The notes: generated from the sequence alone by a model not told the origin. A DNA stretch of 64,000 nt from Alkalihalobacillus pseudalcaliphilus (GCF_028610675.1 NZ_JAQQWS010000007.1:1-64000); one strand, 5' to 3'. Positions 18,392 through 28,669 are shown, counted from the stretch's first letter. A program made the numbers and translations.

Positions 18392-19408
18392 TTAACCCTT
18401 CACACTACTAATCTGGTCAAGCACTCGCCAATAGGCAGGCTTTACTTGATGATTAGTATCAAACAGTAAAGGCCAATTTTTCCTGCCTCTTACAGGAAAG
18501 TCACTTAGCCATGTATAGGCATCACTGACACCCCAAAAGGTAACGGAAGATATATGCTGCTTATATTCAACAAAAAGCTTAAACATTTGTTCATAACGCT
18601 CTGCCTGCTTTTCAAGCATTTCTTCTGTTGGCTTGAGGAGGTCTGTACGATGATCATCGAATCGAAACATCGAAACATCCATTTCAGTAATTTGTAACTG
18701 TAAATCAAGCGACGCATATTTCTCGATCGCTTGTTTAATATGGTCAAGAGATGGTTCATACAAATTCCAATGAGCTTGTAAACCGACTCCATGAATAGGG
18801 ACATCTCTCTTCAACATTGATTGAACTAACTGGTAGATTTTATCCCTTTTCTCAGGGTCGGATTCATTATAATCGTTGTAAAACAAGAGAGCATCTGGAT
18901 CTGCCTCATGGGCATAATGAAAGGCATGATCGATGAAATCTTCACCGATCACCTCCAGCCATGGCGATGGGCGTAGAAATTCTCCTTTTTGGTCAGAAAT
19001 CGCTTCATTGACTACATCCCAGCTAAAAAATTTCCCTTGATATCTTGTCAACAATGTTGATATATGCCTACGCATACGTTCAAGCAATAATTCGCGATTC
19101 AACTCTTTTCCATCTGGCGCTTCAAAAACCCAATCCGATGTTTGATTATGCCAGACCAATGTATGACCACGAAGCTTATGACCAAATTGCTCCGAAACAT
19201 GAATGAGCTCATCAGCATAGTCAAAATTGAACTGTCCTTCTCTCGGTTGAATCTGTTCGAATTTCATTTCATTTTCTGCTGTTAAACTATTAAAATGTTT
19301 TTGAATCAGTTGCTTTTCTGAATGAAGTGTATAACGATTAACTGCAGCCCCAATTAAAAATAAATCTTCATACGCCTTACATAATGAAACTGTCTCTCGT
19401 TCTCCCAT
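18392..19408 (-). CDS. Intracellular GH10 endo-1,4-beta-xylanase
   Basis: 338 residues, a single GH10 barrel with no signal peptide or carbohydrate-binding module, like the intracellular xylanases (for example IXT6 of Geobacillus). The acid/base is Glu135 (SWDVVNEAI) and the nucleophile Glu242 (LQITEMDVS). HTLVWHNQ and GVGLQAHWN are typical of the family. It hydrolyses imported xylo-oligosaccharides. GGAGG precedes the ATG. Last gene of the unit lplA-lplB-ytcP-xylanase, 12 bp after the permease gene; its context fixes the substrate of that transporter as a xylan fragment. Confidence 0.95.
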   Translation of the reverse strand: MGERETVSLCKAYEDLFLIGAAVNRYTLHSEKQLIQKHFNSLTAENEMKFEQIQPREGQFNFDYADELIHVSEQFGHKLRGHTLVWHNQTSDWVFEAPDGKELNRELLLERMRRHISTLLTRYQGKFFSWDVVNEAISDQKGEFLRPSPWLEVIGEDFIDHAFHYAHEADPDALLFYNDYNESDPEKRDKIYQLVQSMLKRDVPIHGVGLQAHWNLYEPSLDHIKQAIEKYASLDLQLQITEMDVSMFRFDDHRTDLLKPTEEMLEKQAERYEQMFKLFVEYKQHISSVTFWGVSDAYTWLSDFPVRGRKNWPLLFDTNHQVKPAYWRVLDQISSVKG

Positions 19409-19420
19409 TTTAAAACCTCC

Positions 19421-20347
19421 TTATCCTTTAACGCCACCTAAGGTTAAACCCTTCACAAAATACTTCTGCAAAAATGGATATACACAAATAATCGGTACAC
19501 TCACAATGATCGTCATCGCCGCTCGAACAGAGGTCGGAGTCACTACCTGCACCTGTACTCCACTTTGCGACTGAGTAAATGCTCCCTCTGCACTCCCTGA
19601 AGAAATCGATGAATTAGAGTTTTGTAAAATCTTCATTAACTCATATTGCAATGTGCTCAAATGTGGATGATTCGGATTATATAGGAACACATCAAACCAC
19701 GAATTCCACTGAAAAACTGCGACAAACAAAGATATCGTAGCAATTACAGGCAAGCAAAGCGGCAAAGCTATTTTTAAAAACATCGTAAATTCACCAGCAC
19801 CATCAATACGTGCTGATTCAAATAATGAATCAGGTAAACCTTCAATAAATGAACGAACGACAATTAAATTAAAGACACCAATAAGCCCTGGGATAATGTA
19901 TACCCAAAATGAACCTAGTAATGAAAGCTCTCTCATCAACATGTACGTAGGAATTAACCCCCCACTAAAATACATCGTCAAAACAAAAGCTATCGTTGTA
20001 AATTTTCTCAAAACGAAATATTGTCGGCTAATCGTGTAAGCAACCATCGCTGTACAAAAAACAGACAATGCTGTACCAATAACCGTTCTTAATACGGAAA
20101 TGACTCCCGCTTGAAGAAGCTGTGCTTGCCCAAAAACATGCTCATAATTATATAATGTAAAGTCACGTGGCCAAAGGTAAATACCTCCTCGAACGGAATC
20201 TGTCGCATCATTAAAAGAGACGGCTAAAGTATTTAACATTGGATATAACATGACCACACATAACAACAGCATAAAGATCGTATTTAATGAATCAAACACT
20301 ATATCATCTAACGAACGACGACGACTGATCAATTTATTTAAAAGCAT
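19421..20347 (-). CDS. LplC/YtcP-type carbohydrate ABC permease
   Basis: 308 residues with six predicted membrane helices. The MalG-type cytoplasmic loop, with ESARIDGAGEFTMFLKIALP, is near residue 178 and contacts the ATPase. GGGGGAGG precedes the ATG. It works with the LplB-type permease upstream (15-bp gap) and the binding lipoprotein. No ATPase gene is present; such importers in Bacillaceae normally use a shared MsmX-type ATPase encoded elsewhere. Confidence 0.92.
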   Translation of the reverse strand: MLLNKLISRRRSLDDIVFDSLNTIFMLLLCVVMLYPMLNTLAVSFNDATDSVRGGIYLWPRDFTLYNYEHVFGQAQLLQAGVISVLRTVIGTALSVFCTAMVAYTISRQYFVLRKFTTIAFVLTMYFSGGLIPTYMLMRELSLLGSFWVYIIPGLIGVFNLIVVRSFIEGLPDSLFESARIDGAGEFTMFLKIALPLCLPVIATISLFVAVFQWNSWFDVFLYNPNHPHLSTLQYELMKILQNSNSSISSGSAEGAFTQSQSGVQVQVVTPTSVRAAMTIIVSVPIICVYPFLQKYFVKGLTLGGVKG

Positions 20348-20362
20348 CTTGTGTACCTCCCC

Positions 20363-21343
20363 CTAAAATAACCTTGCCTGTCCTAAGCGTTTGGCAATAT
20401 GATTGGCTGAAAATAAAAAGATAATGCTGACAACCGTTTTGAAAATCCCTGCGGCAGTCGCTAATGAGAAATTCCCCATTGAAATCCCATACCTGAGCAC
20501 AAAAATATCCAAATTCTCAGCGAAATCCATATTCATTGAATTCATAAGGAGGTATTGAGCTTCAAATCCCGATTCTAAGATATAACCCATGTTCATGATT
20601 AATAGAATGACAATAACCGGTCTCATTCCTGGTAATGTAATATACCAAATTCTTTGAAGCCTAGATGCCCCGTCAATTTCTGCTGCTTCATATTGCTCTG
20701 TATCGATCATCGCTATAGCTGCTAAATAAATAATCGAATTCCATCCTACATTTTTCCATACATCTGATGTACCAATAATCCCCCAGAAATATTCTCCCAC
20801 ACCTAACCACATAATCGGCTCATCGATGAACCCGAACTGTTCTAAAAGAATATTGACGATACCATTTTCAGTTGATAAGGCATAGGTGACAATTCCTGCT
20901 GCTACAACCCACGATAAGAAATGGGGCATATAACTAATTGTTTGAACGACTCTTTTAAAGGTAAGATTTCTTAATTCATTCAATAAAATGGCTAGTCCAA
21001 TCGCTGTAACAAAACCTAATACTAAGTTAATCATACTCATCGCTAACGTATTACGCATAACTTCAAAAAATCTGGGGTCAGTGAATAAAAAAGTAAAATG
21101 CTCAAACCCTACCCATTCTTGTTCAGCAAAACTTCTAGCCGGTTTAAAATCCTGAAACGCCATACCCCATCCATATAAAGGGATATACCGAAATATAAAT
21201 AACCAAATTAAAAAGGGAAGACTCATAAGTAGGAGCATTTTTTGTTCAGAGCATTTTTTCAAAAAACCTTTGAATCCCAATTTCTTTTTTGGTGTTTTTT
21301 TCATTTTTGTATCTATCGTTGGTATTGGTTGTGGTAAAGACAA
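20363..21343 (-). CDS. LplB-type carbohydrate ABC permease
   Basis: 326 residues. A basic N-terminal stretch (KMKKTPKKKLGFKGFLKK) precedes six helices, and the EAAEIDGASRLQRIWYITLP loop near residue 218 is the ATPase contact site. The TTG start follows AGGGAGGAGTG. It forms the membrane pore with the YtcP-type partner. Confidence 0.92.
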   Translation of the reverse strand: MSLPQPIPTIDTKMKKTPKKKLGFKGFLKKCSEQKMLLLMSLPFLIWLFIFRYIPLYGWGMAFQDFKPARSFAEQEWVGFEHFTFLFTDPRFFEVMRNTLAMSMINLVLGFVTAIGLAILLNELRNLTFKRVVQTISYMPHFLSWVVAAGIVTYALSTENGIVNILLEQFGFIDEPIMWLGVGEYFWGIIGTSDVWKNVGWNSIIYLAAIAMIDTEQYEAAEIDGASRLQRIWYITLPGMRPVIVILLIMNMGYILESGFEAQYLLMNSMNMDFAENLDIFVLRYGISMGNFSLATAAGIFKTVVSIIFLFSANHIAKRLGQARLF

Positions 21344-21454
21344 TCACATCACTCCTCCCTTTACAGATCTCTCTCTGTCTACATAAAGAAAAAGGATTAT
21401 GACAACTGCATTTATAAAGTTGCCATAATCCAACACTCAAAGAATTCTATCTAG

Positions 21455-23140
21455 TTACCATTCTCCATTGACGCGAGATTGAACCGTATCTGTAAAGAAT
21501 TGTTCGTAACTATCAACATCATGTTTTCTATACTCGGTTACGTAATCTTCCCATTCTGCTTCAAAATCATTCGGATCAGCTAAGACAATTCGGGCAAAAT
21601 GTCTTCTCTTAATCTCATCCGTTCTTTCTTCAAATATTTGTACAGGAGAGCCCTGCTCCACATTTGCACTCCAAGCCGGATACCACGGTCTCTCTTGTGG
21701 TTCGGAGAATAATTGAGCAAAAGTTTCAATACCGTATGCTTCTAAATATTCTTTGTCAGCATCTGTATAGGCGGCTTGTGCTACAATAGGCTGCCTTCTT
21801 GGCTCTACGGCATTTCCATCTGAGAAGGTACCATTAATTCGTGGCCAGCTCCATTCAAATACCGTCATTCCTACTTCTTCTCTTACTTCCTCCTTGTTTG
21901 TCAAATCAATTTGCTCTGGCGTGCGATAGAACTCGCCGTTTTCATCAACGGAATAATGCTCATCTTCATAACCCCACATCACTTTTCGTTGCATCTCTTC
22001 AGAAATGAGTTCATTCCAGAATTGAACAATTCGCTCAGGGTTTTCAGCATTTACCGTAATTCCAATACCACGATTTTGAGTGAAAGCCGGTGGATCAATA
22101 TATTGATCAGAAATACTTTCATCAAATACAATAGGTAAAGCCATAAATTCTCGGTCAGGATTGCCAGCATCCCTTAATGCATTTCTAGCATCACCAAACT
22201 GCCAACCATAATCGAAAAATCCTAACACTCGTCCCGAAGAAAGCTTTGAAATATATTCATCATAATTCGCGACAAACATCTCACGATCAAGTAAACCTTT
22301 TGTATTTAACTCATTTAACTTTTGTAAATACCTTTTTGTATACTCTGAATCAGCATACACGGTTGCTTCATGGGTATCCATGTCGATCATGACTTCCCCG
22401 TCATTTGGATAACCAGCTAAATGATTAGGGACATTCGACAAAGCGAAAAATCTCCAATCATACGTTAATCCTGTAAACGGTATCGTATTCATGCCATCGA
22501 TTTGCGGATTTTTCGTTGCATACTCTTCAATGAGTTCAAAATATTCATCTAATGTTTTAATGTCTGGAAAGCCAGCTTCTTTTAAGATTCCTCGTTGAAT
22601 CCAAAAAGCACCTTGATCAATATTTGGGTTTGGTACGAATTCATTAATAGTAGGACCAAATGGAATATAATAAATATTTCCATCATCATGTGTGAACATA
22701 TCAATATAGTCTGCATACATGTCTAGTATATTTTGACCATGTTCTTCTAAGAGATCGTTTAACGGAATAAAAGCTCCCGCATCAAGTAACGTATCAACAG
22801 CAGCATCAGGGACAATAACATCCGGATATTCTCCACCCGCTACCATCGTTCCAACACGCGTATTCATATCTCCAACTAAATGTTCCAGCCTGAAGTTAAC
22901 ACCAGTTTTCTCCTCTAATTCTTTACCAATTCTCGTTGTATTCGTTTCAATGTCTTTACCAGAAGAACCCGCATTAAAATACGTGTATGTCACTGGTGTC
23001 GTATCGATTTCTGTTTGTCCATTGTCATCGTCTGTGTCATTTGAGTCAGATGCAGTTGGCTCATCATTATTACAAGCCGTCATAATGAAAGCAAATAAAA
23101 GGATAAAAAATACAGAATAAAAAGATTTTTTGTTTAACAT
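21455..23140 (-). CDS. LplA-type sugar-binding lipoprotein
   Basis: 561 residues, the size of the large extracellular solute-binding proteins of LplA/YtcQ type. The signal sequence ends in the lipobox with Cys23 (IMTACNN), followed by a very acidic linker (DSNDTDDDNGQ), as in exported proteins of alkaliphiles or halophiles. It should capture xylo-oligosaccharides or a decorated xylan fragment and deliver them to the permeases. GGGGGAGGGG precedes the ATG. Its own promoter probably lies at about 23193 upstream, with a good -10 and a poor -35, as expected for activator dependence. Confidence 0.92.
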   Translation of the reverse strand: MLNKKSFYSVFFILLFAFIMTACNNDEPTASDSNDTDDDNGQTEIDTTPVTYTYFNAGSSGKDIETNTTRIGKELEEKTGVNFRLEHLVGDMNTRVGTMVAGGEYPDVIVPDAAVDTLLDAGAFIPLNDLLEEHGQNILDMYADYIDMFTHDDGNIYYIPFGPTINEFVPNPNIDQGAFWIQRGILKEAGFPDIKTLDEYFELIEEYATKNPQIDGMNTIPFTGLTYDWRFFALSNVPNHLAGYPNDGEVMIDMDTHEATVYADSEYTKRYLQKLNELNTKGLLDREMFVANYDEYISKLSSGRVLGFFDYGWQFGDARNALRDAGNPDREFMALPIVFDESISDQYIDPPAFTQNRGIGITVNAENPERIVQFWNELISEEMQRKVMWGYEDEHYSVDENGEFYRTPEQIDLTNKEEVREEVGMTVFEWSWPRINGTFSDGNAVEPRRQPIVAQAAYTDADKEYLEAYGIETFAQLFSEPQERPWYPAWSANVEQGSPVQIFEERTDEIKRRHFARIVLADPNDFEAEWEDYVTEYRKHDVDSYEQFFTDTVQSRVNGEW

Positions 23141-23192
23141 CTTACCCCTCCCCCAATTTTATTGCTCACCCAACTTCCTTGTAAGCCCTTTC

Positions 23193-23221
23193 ATTATATC
23201 TAGCTTAAGCCTAAATTTGAC
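23193..23221 (-). promoter_or_regulatory. Possible activator-dependent promoter of the transporter-xylanase operon
   Basis: On the minus strand a perfect TATAAT (23193-23198) lies between the kinase and lplA genes. The hexamer 17 bp upstream reads GTCAAA, a poor -35. This fits activation by the YesN-type regulator encoded upstream, but no regulator site could be defined by eye. Confidence 0.45.
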
Positions 23222-23291
23222 CCATAAAAACTAAAGAACAAACTTTGAAAATTATATATACTTCACCTACAGCTCGTCCAAATTCATGATT

Positions 23292-25037
23292 TTATTCTTG
23301 TTTCTTCTGAAAAATCTTAATAACAACGGTCGTGCCAATTTGAGGAGAACTATAAATCGAGAAGTCGAAATCGTTCTGATAATAAAATTTCAAGCGATAA
23401 TAGACGTTCTTTATACCAACATGCTCACCCATACTATCATCTTCCTTTAAACCACGAAGTAATTGCTCTAATTGTTCCTTTTTCATACCTGCCCCGTTAT
23501 CAGTAAGCGTAAAAATCAACGTACCTTCCACGATATCAATATTTAGATGAATCCTTCCTTTTTCTTTAATCGCCTCTACTCCATGGATACTTGCATTTTC
23601 TACAAAAGGTAAAAACGTCATATTGGGTATCTTATAATCTAGTGCCGCGTCTACACAATCAATCTGAAATTCAATCTTATCGTTAAAGCGATATTTCTGG
23701 ATTTCCAAAAAGCAATGAATAATTTTTAACTCATCACGAATGGATACCCATTCCTTTTCCCAAGTCAATGAATTACGGAAGATCTTCGCCATATTTTGTA
23801 TGATCTTGGCTGTCTCTGTTTCATCCTTTATAATGCTTCTCATTCGAATTGTTTCTAGAGCATTAAAAAGGAAGTGTGGGTTAATTTGACTTCTAAGAGC
23901 ACTGAGTTGAGCTTGCTTTTCTCTAAGCTCCAAGTCCTTCTTTTGGATATTAGCGACATAGACTTCATTAATTAAATGGTTAATTCTTGAAGACATACGA
24001 TTAAATTCGGTTGTTAATTGTCCGATCTCATCTTTATCCTCAGCGTCTTTAATCATTTCAAACGTTTGCCCTTTCGCTTTTTTCATCGACCTCAACACTC
24101 TCGATATTCTCACATTTAATGACCGAGCAATGAGAATAATTAATAGAGAAGGAAATAAAAAGTTAATAAAAGCCAACGTAAATATGACACGGCTTGAATT
24201 ATACACATCTGCCAATGCCTCTTTCTCATCAATAACTCCAACAACTTTCCAGCCTTTTAAGTAATTAGAATAAAAGCTACGTTCTTCAATTAATACGTCT
24301 TCAGGTAATTGTAACCGATAGAAATTTTGTTCGTCACTCTCACTTGTTGTACGACCATTCGTACGATATTCAATTCCGCCTTTTTCATTTAATAAATAAA
24401 TATCTCCCTGTAAAGTGACATTAGCAAAGAGCTGTTCAATCGTAAGCGGATTAATATCCACTTTTATTATTTTTTCATGTGTAGATTTATTTTTATAAAA
24501 ATCAAGTTCTCTAATCACACTAAATAAGCGACTATTTGTTTCTGGATTAGGTCTTAGAAGAATTGGACCATTGGTGTCCATAACCTCATCATACCAGTTG
24601 ATTTCATCGACATATTGATGAATCGGTCTCACCCCACCAGCAAACAATACCGTATCATTATCGGTGTAAAAAGTGACCGCTTGAATCGAATAATATAAAG
24701 GCGTAATTCGATTTAAATAACGCAAATAATAGTCATAAGCTTCAATGTAGTCAATAGGTCGCTCATAGTCCTGTTCAAAAAAATCATACATCTCAGCATC
24801 TGTATAAAATCGTGTCGAGACGCCAACAGCTTGATCGATGGTTACGATAAAGTCGTTCGCAATTTGATTCATTATCAATTGAACATCATTCATTTTTTGC
24901 TTCCGTATTGAATTAATCGTCATTTGGTAAAAAAACACATTTGTAAAAATAATAGGAATGAGAACAAAAAATAAATAAAGAATCAGTAGTTTATTGCGAA
25001 TTTTAATATCATTGAACTTTGGAATTCTATTTAACAT
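23292..25037 (-). CDS. YesM-type sensor histidine kinase
   Basis: 581 residues from the ATG at 25037, which has GGAACGGG upstream; an ATG 18 bases earlier (25055) is possible but lacks a ribosome binding site. Helix 1 is near residues 17-38 and helix 2 near 285-305, enclosing an extracellular sensor domain, then HAMP, the His_kinase domain with phospho-acceptor His388 (SQINPHFLFNAL) and a HATPase domain (LTDNGAGM). It probably senses extracellular xylo-oligosaccharides, directly or through the binding protein, and phosphorylates the adjacent regulator. It overlaps the end of the regulator gene. Confidence 0.92.
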   Translation of the reverse strand: MLNRIPKFNDIKIRNKLLILYLFFVLIPIIFTNVFFYQMTINSIRKQKMNDVQLIMNQIANDFIVTIDQAVGVSTRFYTDAEMYDFFEQDYERPIDYIEAYDYYLRYLNRITPLYYSIQAVTFYTDNDTVLFAGGVRPIHQYVDEINWYDEVMDTNGPILLRPNPETNSRLFSVIRELDFYKNKSTHEKIIKVDINPLTIEQLFANVTLQGDIYLLNEKGGIEYRTNGRTTSESDEQNFYRLQLPEDVLIEERSFYSNYLKGWKVVGVIDEKEALADVYNSSRVIFTLAFINFLFPSLLIILIARSLNVRISRVLRSMKKAKGQTFEMIKDAEDKDEIGQLTTEFNRMSSRINHLINEVYVANIQKKDLELREKQAQLSALRSQINPHFLFNALETIRMRSIIKDETETAKIIQNMAKIFRNSLTWEKEWVSIRDELKIIHCFLEIQKYRFNDKIEFQIDCVDAALDYKIPNMTFLPFVENASIHGVEAIKEKGRIHLNIDIVEGTLIFTLTDNGAGMKKEQLEQLLRGLKEDDSMGEHVGIKNVYYRLKFYYQNDFDFSIYSSPQIGTTVVIKIFQKKQE

Positions 25038-26613
25038 GCCTATTACCCGTTCCATGATTCAATAATTGTTGACGATATTCAGTGGGTGTTACTTTCATTA
25101 CTTTTTCAAACTGAGTAACAAAATAATCCGTACTGGCAAAGCCTACCTCTTTCGCAATTTCATAGACACGTAAATCTGTTTGTCGTAATAACTTCTTCGC
25201 TTCCGAAACCCTTAATTGTAATAGATAATCTTTAAAGTAAACACCAAACGTTTTTTTAAATAATTGCCCCATATAAACCGGATTCATATAAAAAGTTTGG
25301 GCAATCGATTTTAAGCTAATATTTTCGCGATAGTTCTCACCAATATAAGTCTTAATACGATAAATATCACCTTTCATGTTACTTTGACGTAATGTTTGAA
25401 TATAGTCGGTGCTTTCAAAAACGAATTGTGAAAAGACTTGTTTTAGCTTTTTGACCGTTAAATTATGTTCCTCCCATCTCATCATAGCTGTAAAGGAACT
25501 AATTTCCTTTTCATCACCATTCATCCTTTTGATAATTTGGATAATTCCATAAATCAAACGATTAATCATCATTTTTATAGCCTTAGGTGAAAATTCTAAC
25601 GTTTTAAAACTTAAAAACATATCATCAATCCCATCTGATAACTGATGAACATGATTTTCCTCCATACGTTCAATGAAAATACGGAACAATTGTAAATCAA
25701 AATCATCAAATTTAAAACGCTTTCTTTTTAATTCATCATAAAGAAGTGGTTGATGATCAAAGGTATATTTATAGGCCCTTGCCTCATCAGCCGTCTGAAA
25801 TGAATGAGGTAATTCAAGAATATTGGCAATTTTCTCGCCAACAACTATTGTAAAATCCCATTCAAATTGGCTACTAATTTCCTTCTGAAGCTTGTGAATA
25901 AAAGCATTCATATTTCCCTTCTCCAAGTCTGCTGAACTAATGAGCATACCTAACATATTATTTTTTTGTTCATGAAAAGGCATGGTCCGCTCAACATTTA
26001 ACACTTCTAAAAGTGTATCTTTGATTGCTTTTTTCAAACATTCCATCTTCATTTGATTATAGTGACAATCATTATTAATTTCGATTAACACATAGTACAA
26101 AAAGTTATTGGGGGACAACTTGGCTAAGGAAAGCCATTCCTCTATTTTTAAGTGATCCATCTTGCCATGAATTAATTCATAAAAGCCGTCTTGCAGCTCT
26201 ATTTCAACCTGCTTTAAACGTTCTTTTTTTTGGCTATTAATAACTTTATTTAAATCAAATAAGATCGCCTCAAACTCCTCTTGATCGATAGGTTTCAAAA
26301 CAAAATCAAACACTTGATAACGGACAGCCGTTTGAGCATATTTAAAATCGTTATACCCACTTACAATGATAAACGGGCATACGGGTTGCTCTAATTCTCG
26401 CGCCCTTTTTATTAACTCCAATCCATCTATCTCTGGCATTCTTATATCGGTTACAACCAAATCAGGCTTATGTTCTTGAATAATCTCCAGTGCTTGTTCA
26501 CCATTATCTGCTTCCCAACAAACCTCATAACCAAATTGCTTCCAACTAATTAAGCTCCTTAACCCTTTTCTTACAAATATCTCATCATCTACAATTAGAA
26601 CCCTATTCATCAC
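25027..26613 (-). CDS. YesN-type response regulator, receiver plus AraC HTH
   Basis: 528 residues. The receiver domain (about 1-125) has phospho-acceptor Asp56 in LVVTDIRMPEIDG and the LKPI lysine near 107. The C-terminal 100 residues carry two AraC-type HTH motifs (from IKTYIGENY to VTPTEYRQQL). GTG at 26613 or the adjacent ATG at 26610 both follow GGTGGAA. It should activate the transporter-xylanase operon on phosphorylation. Overlaps the kinase gene. Confidence 0.93.
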   Translation of the reverse strand: MMNRVLIVDDEIFVRKGLRSLISWKQFGYEVCWEADNGEQALEIIQEHKPDLVVTDIRMPEIDGLELIKRARELEQPVCPFIIVSGYNDFKYAQTAVRYQVFDFVLKPIDQEEFEAILFDLNKVINSQKKERLKQVEIELQDGFYELIHGKMDHLKIEEWLSLAKLSPNNFLYYVLIEINNDCHYNQMKMECLKKAIKDTLLEVLNVERTMPFHEQKNNMLGMLISSADLEKGNMNAFIHKLQKEISSQFEWDFTIVVGEKIANILELPHSFQTADEARAYKYTFDHQPLLYDELKRKRFKFDDFDLQLFRIFIERMEENHVHQLSDGIDDMFLSFKTLEFSPKAIKMMINRLIYGIIQIIKRMNGDEKEISSFTAMMRWEEHNLTVKKLKQVFSQFVFESTDYIQTLRQSNMKGDIYRIKTYIGENYRENISLKSIAQTFYMNPVYMGQLFKKTFGVYFKDYLLQLRVSEAKKLLRQTDLRVYEIAKEVGFASTDYFVTQFEKVMKVTPTEYRQQLLNHGTGNRHVK

Positions 26614-26652
26614 TCATTCCACCTTTGCTAGATTTCATCCGAATAGTCAGTG

Positions 26653-27306
26653 CTAATTTCCTATACTCTCTTCCTCTTGCCATTTACGTTGTTTTTTTTC
26701 AACGTGGTTAAAAGCATTTAGTGCAAACCACATCACACACATCGCCAGTACACTGGAACTAAAAAAAGGAATTAGACCTGGTAGTAGATAAAATCCGTAA
26801 CCAACGAATGCGATAATAAGTAATGTTAAGAAAACAAAATGAGGATTCATTAATCCAATGACTAACGCGGTCCTAAAAAGCTTAAGAAAGGATAATTGAT
26901 AATGGACATACACAGGAAAAATAAACAAAGATACGACCACAAAAAAAATCGCAATAAGCGAATTCCCTACAAACAACAAATCCGCTCCTAAACCTGGCAT
27001 CGTTCGAATCATAAAATAATTAAAGATAATGACAGCAGCCACTATGAGCATGATCAATCCAATTCCATTACTTTTTACAAATTCTTTTTTATACGTGTGA
27101 AAAAACGTAGTAAAAACAGAAGCATCAGCATCTTTCATTCGCCATTTCCTCACCACAGCAAATACGGCCACTGTAGCAGGTGTGAGACCGAAAATAATGA
27201 GTCCAGCTAATGTAAATAACAACCAAAGTAAATGAAGATAACCAAAGCGCCAAATCCACTCACAAGTTAAATAAAACCTACTCGACATCCAACTCACTTG
27301 CATCAT
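26653..27306 (-). CDS. YesL/DUF624-family membrane protein
   Basis: 217 residues with five hydrophobic helices and the DUF624 pattern near residue 17 (WIWRFGYLHLLWLLFTLAGLI). Such proteins are commonly the first gene in YesMN/Lpl carbohydrate loci; their role is unknown. GAGGGGGGAC precedes the ATG pair at 27306/27303. A cre box lies just upstream. Confidence 0.85.
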   Translation of the reverse strand: MMQVSWMSSRFYLTCEWIWRFGYLHLLWLLFTLAGLIIFGLTPATVAVFAVVRKWRMKDADASVFTTFFHTYKKEFVKSNGIGLIMLIVAAVIIFNYFMIRTMPGLGADLLFVGNSLIAIFFVVVSLFIFPVYVHYQLSFLKLFRTALVIGLMNPHFVFLTLLIIAFVGYGFYLLPGLIPFFSSSVLAMCVMWFALNAFNHVEKKQRKWQEEESIGN

Positions 27307-27318
27307 TAGTCCCCCCTC

Positions 27319-27333
27319 ATGTAAACGCTTTAA
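27319..27333 (-). promoter_or_regulatory. cre box (CcpA site) ahead of the xylan-use locus
   Basis: ATGTAAACGCTTTAA matches the cre consensus WTGNAANCGNWNNCW except at one position. It sits between a TATAAT (27361-27366 complement) and the yesL start, a roadblock position for catabolite repression. Confidence 0.7.
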
Positions 27334-27794
27334 AAAATAGACAATTAATATTAATATTTAATTATACAAAACAACCAGCTTAACAAAAAGAGGAAAAACT
27401 ATAGATTTTACTTTATTTTATTTAGATACTTATTGTTTTCACGTGTTAATAAGAGTAATAACCTGAAAGTTTATAGATTACTAGGGTAGGTTCAGTGATA
27501 ACGGTAGGCCGTGAACGAAAATAAATGGTGCAAACCCAACAAAATGAATCACGAGCATCCATTTGAGAAATGGCTCATGCACGGTATTTTAGTTTTTCTT
27601 ATATAAATAGAATAAGTAAATGACAACATAACCAACAGCCAAGCCAAGATGAATGAAGATACTGGACACAATGATATCTCGATAGTTGATGCCAACAAAC
27701 AATGTTAATAGATTTGAACAAATAATAGCAAGCCCAACACCCATGTATTAACTACCGTCACTTTGTCGATGAGATGCCCTTCGAGCTCGTTCAG

Positions 27795-27895
27795 CTCTTT
27801 TCGTGTAGTTACTTCTCTTTTTTACTTGAGTAACTGGCTCAGTCGGCCCTTTTCGTGTAGTTACTCCTTCACTTTTCTCGAGTAACTGATACATT
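27795..27895. repeat. Family C hairpin repeats
   Basis: GAGTAACT (27828-27835) pairs with AGTTACTC (27859-27866) around a loop containing CCCTTTTCGTG. The next left arm starts at 27880, 52 bp on, and a preceding right arm (GTTACT) ends at 27813. The unit matches those at 471-570 and 47541-47660. Confidence 0.8.
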
Positions 27896-28001
27896 TGCTT
27901 TTTGATTTCCTCAAAACTCTTTATAACCCTTCATATTCGCTACGTACTTTGTAGAATCATCTATAAAAGGTTGCGAACTTATCATCGCAACCTTCCTCAC
28001 C

Positions 28002-28568
28002 TTATTTATTCCCTAATTTCTTCGCAACAATCACATAGACTGGCTGCTTGGCCACTTGTGTGGTTGGAAATTGCTTCTCGGTAATTGTAAAACCAACTCT
28101 TTTCATCACCTCAACCATTTCATCAGAAGGAACACGCGGTGCTTGAGCAGAAGCTACCTTCTCCAATTCTATGCACAAGAAAGTACCACCATCATGTAAC
28201 ACTCGATATACTTCCTCTAATGCTTGTTCCAAAGGCTGTACCTCATGCAAGGAAATCGAAGCAATGGCCACGTCAAATTGCTCACTTGGCAAAGGCATAT
28301 CTTTGAAATCACCTTGAACCGTTTTGATATTAACAATCTTTTTTTCCTTTGCTTTTGCTTCTAAGTACTGTAATATATCTTCGTCAAAGTCAAACGCGGT
28401 AACTCCCTTAACCAAATTGGCAAACGGAAGGGAAATATAACCAGTACCAGCTCCCAGATCTAATACCTGATCACTTTTTTTTAGCGAAAAATACGAAAAC
28501 AATTCCTTCGCAGGAAAACGTTCGATTGATTCTAAGTTGTTGATTTTTCTTAACACTCTTTCATTCAT
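28002..28568 (-). CDS. Class I SAM-dependent methyltransferase
   Basis: 188 residues. Motif I is VLDLGAGTGYIS at about 35-46, the acidic residue closing strand 2 is in FDFDED near 60, and the post-motif DVAIASISLHEV is near 100. Methyltransf_11 type, cytoplasmic. AAGGGTG precedes the ATG. The acceptor is unknown. First of several small enzyme genes on this strand. Confidence 0.85.
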   Translation of the reverse strand: MNERVLRKINNLESIERFPAKELFSYFSLKKSDQVLDLGAGTGYISLPFANLVKGVTAFDFDEDILQYLEAKAKEKKIVNIKTVQGDFKDMPLPSEQFDVAIASISLHEVQPLEQALEEVYRVLHDGGTFLCIELEKVASAQAPRVPSDEMVEVMKRVGFTITEKQFPTTQVAKQPVYVIVAKKLGNK

Positions 28569-28669
28569 TGATACACACCCTTTTAATTATAGATAAAACG
28601 AGTCTATAATAACTATAATCATTTTTAGTGAGTCTGTAAATGAATATGTCTCTGTTTTTTTATGGATCG

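Larger units (their letters stand above)
27307..28001. other. Intergenic region, possible 51-residue membrane ORF and repeats
   Basis: Mostly non-coding. A minus-strand frame at 27589-27744 (51 codons, MGVGLAIICSNLL onwards, two hydrophobic helices, ending FYLYKKN) is followed on its strand by a hairpin at 27545-27586 but lacks a clear ribosome binding site; it could be a small membrane protein or a gene remnant. Family C hairpins occupy about 27795-27895. Confidence 0.4.
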
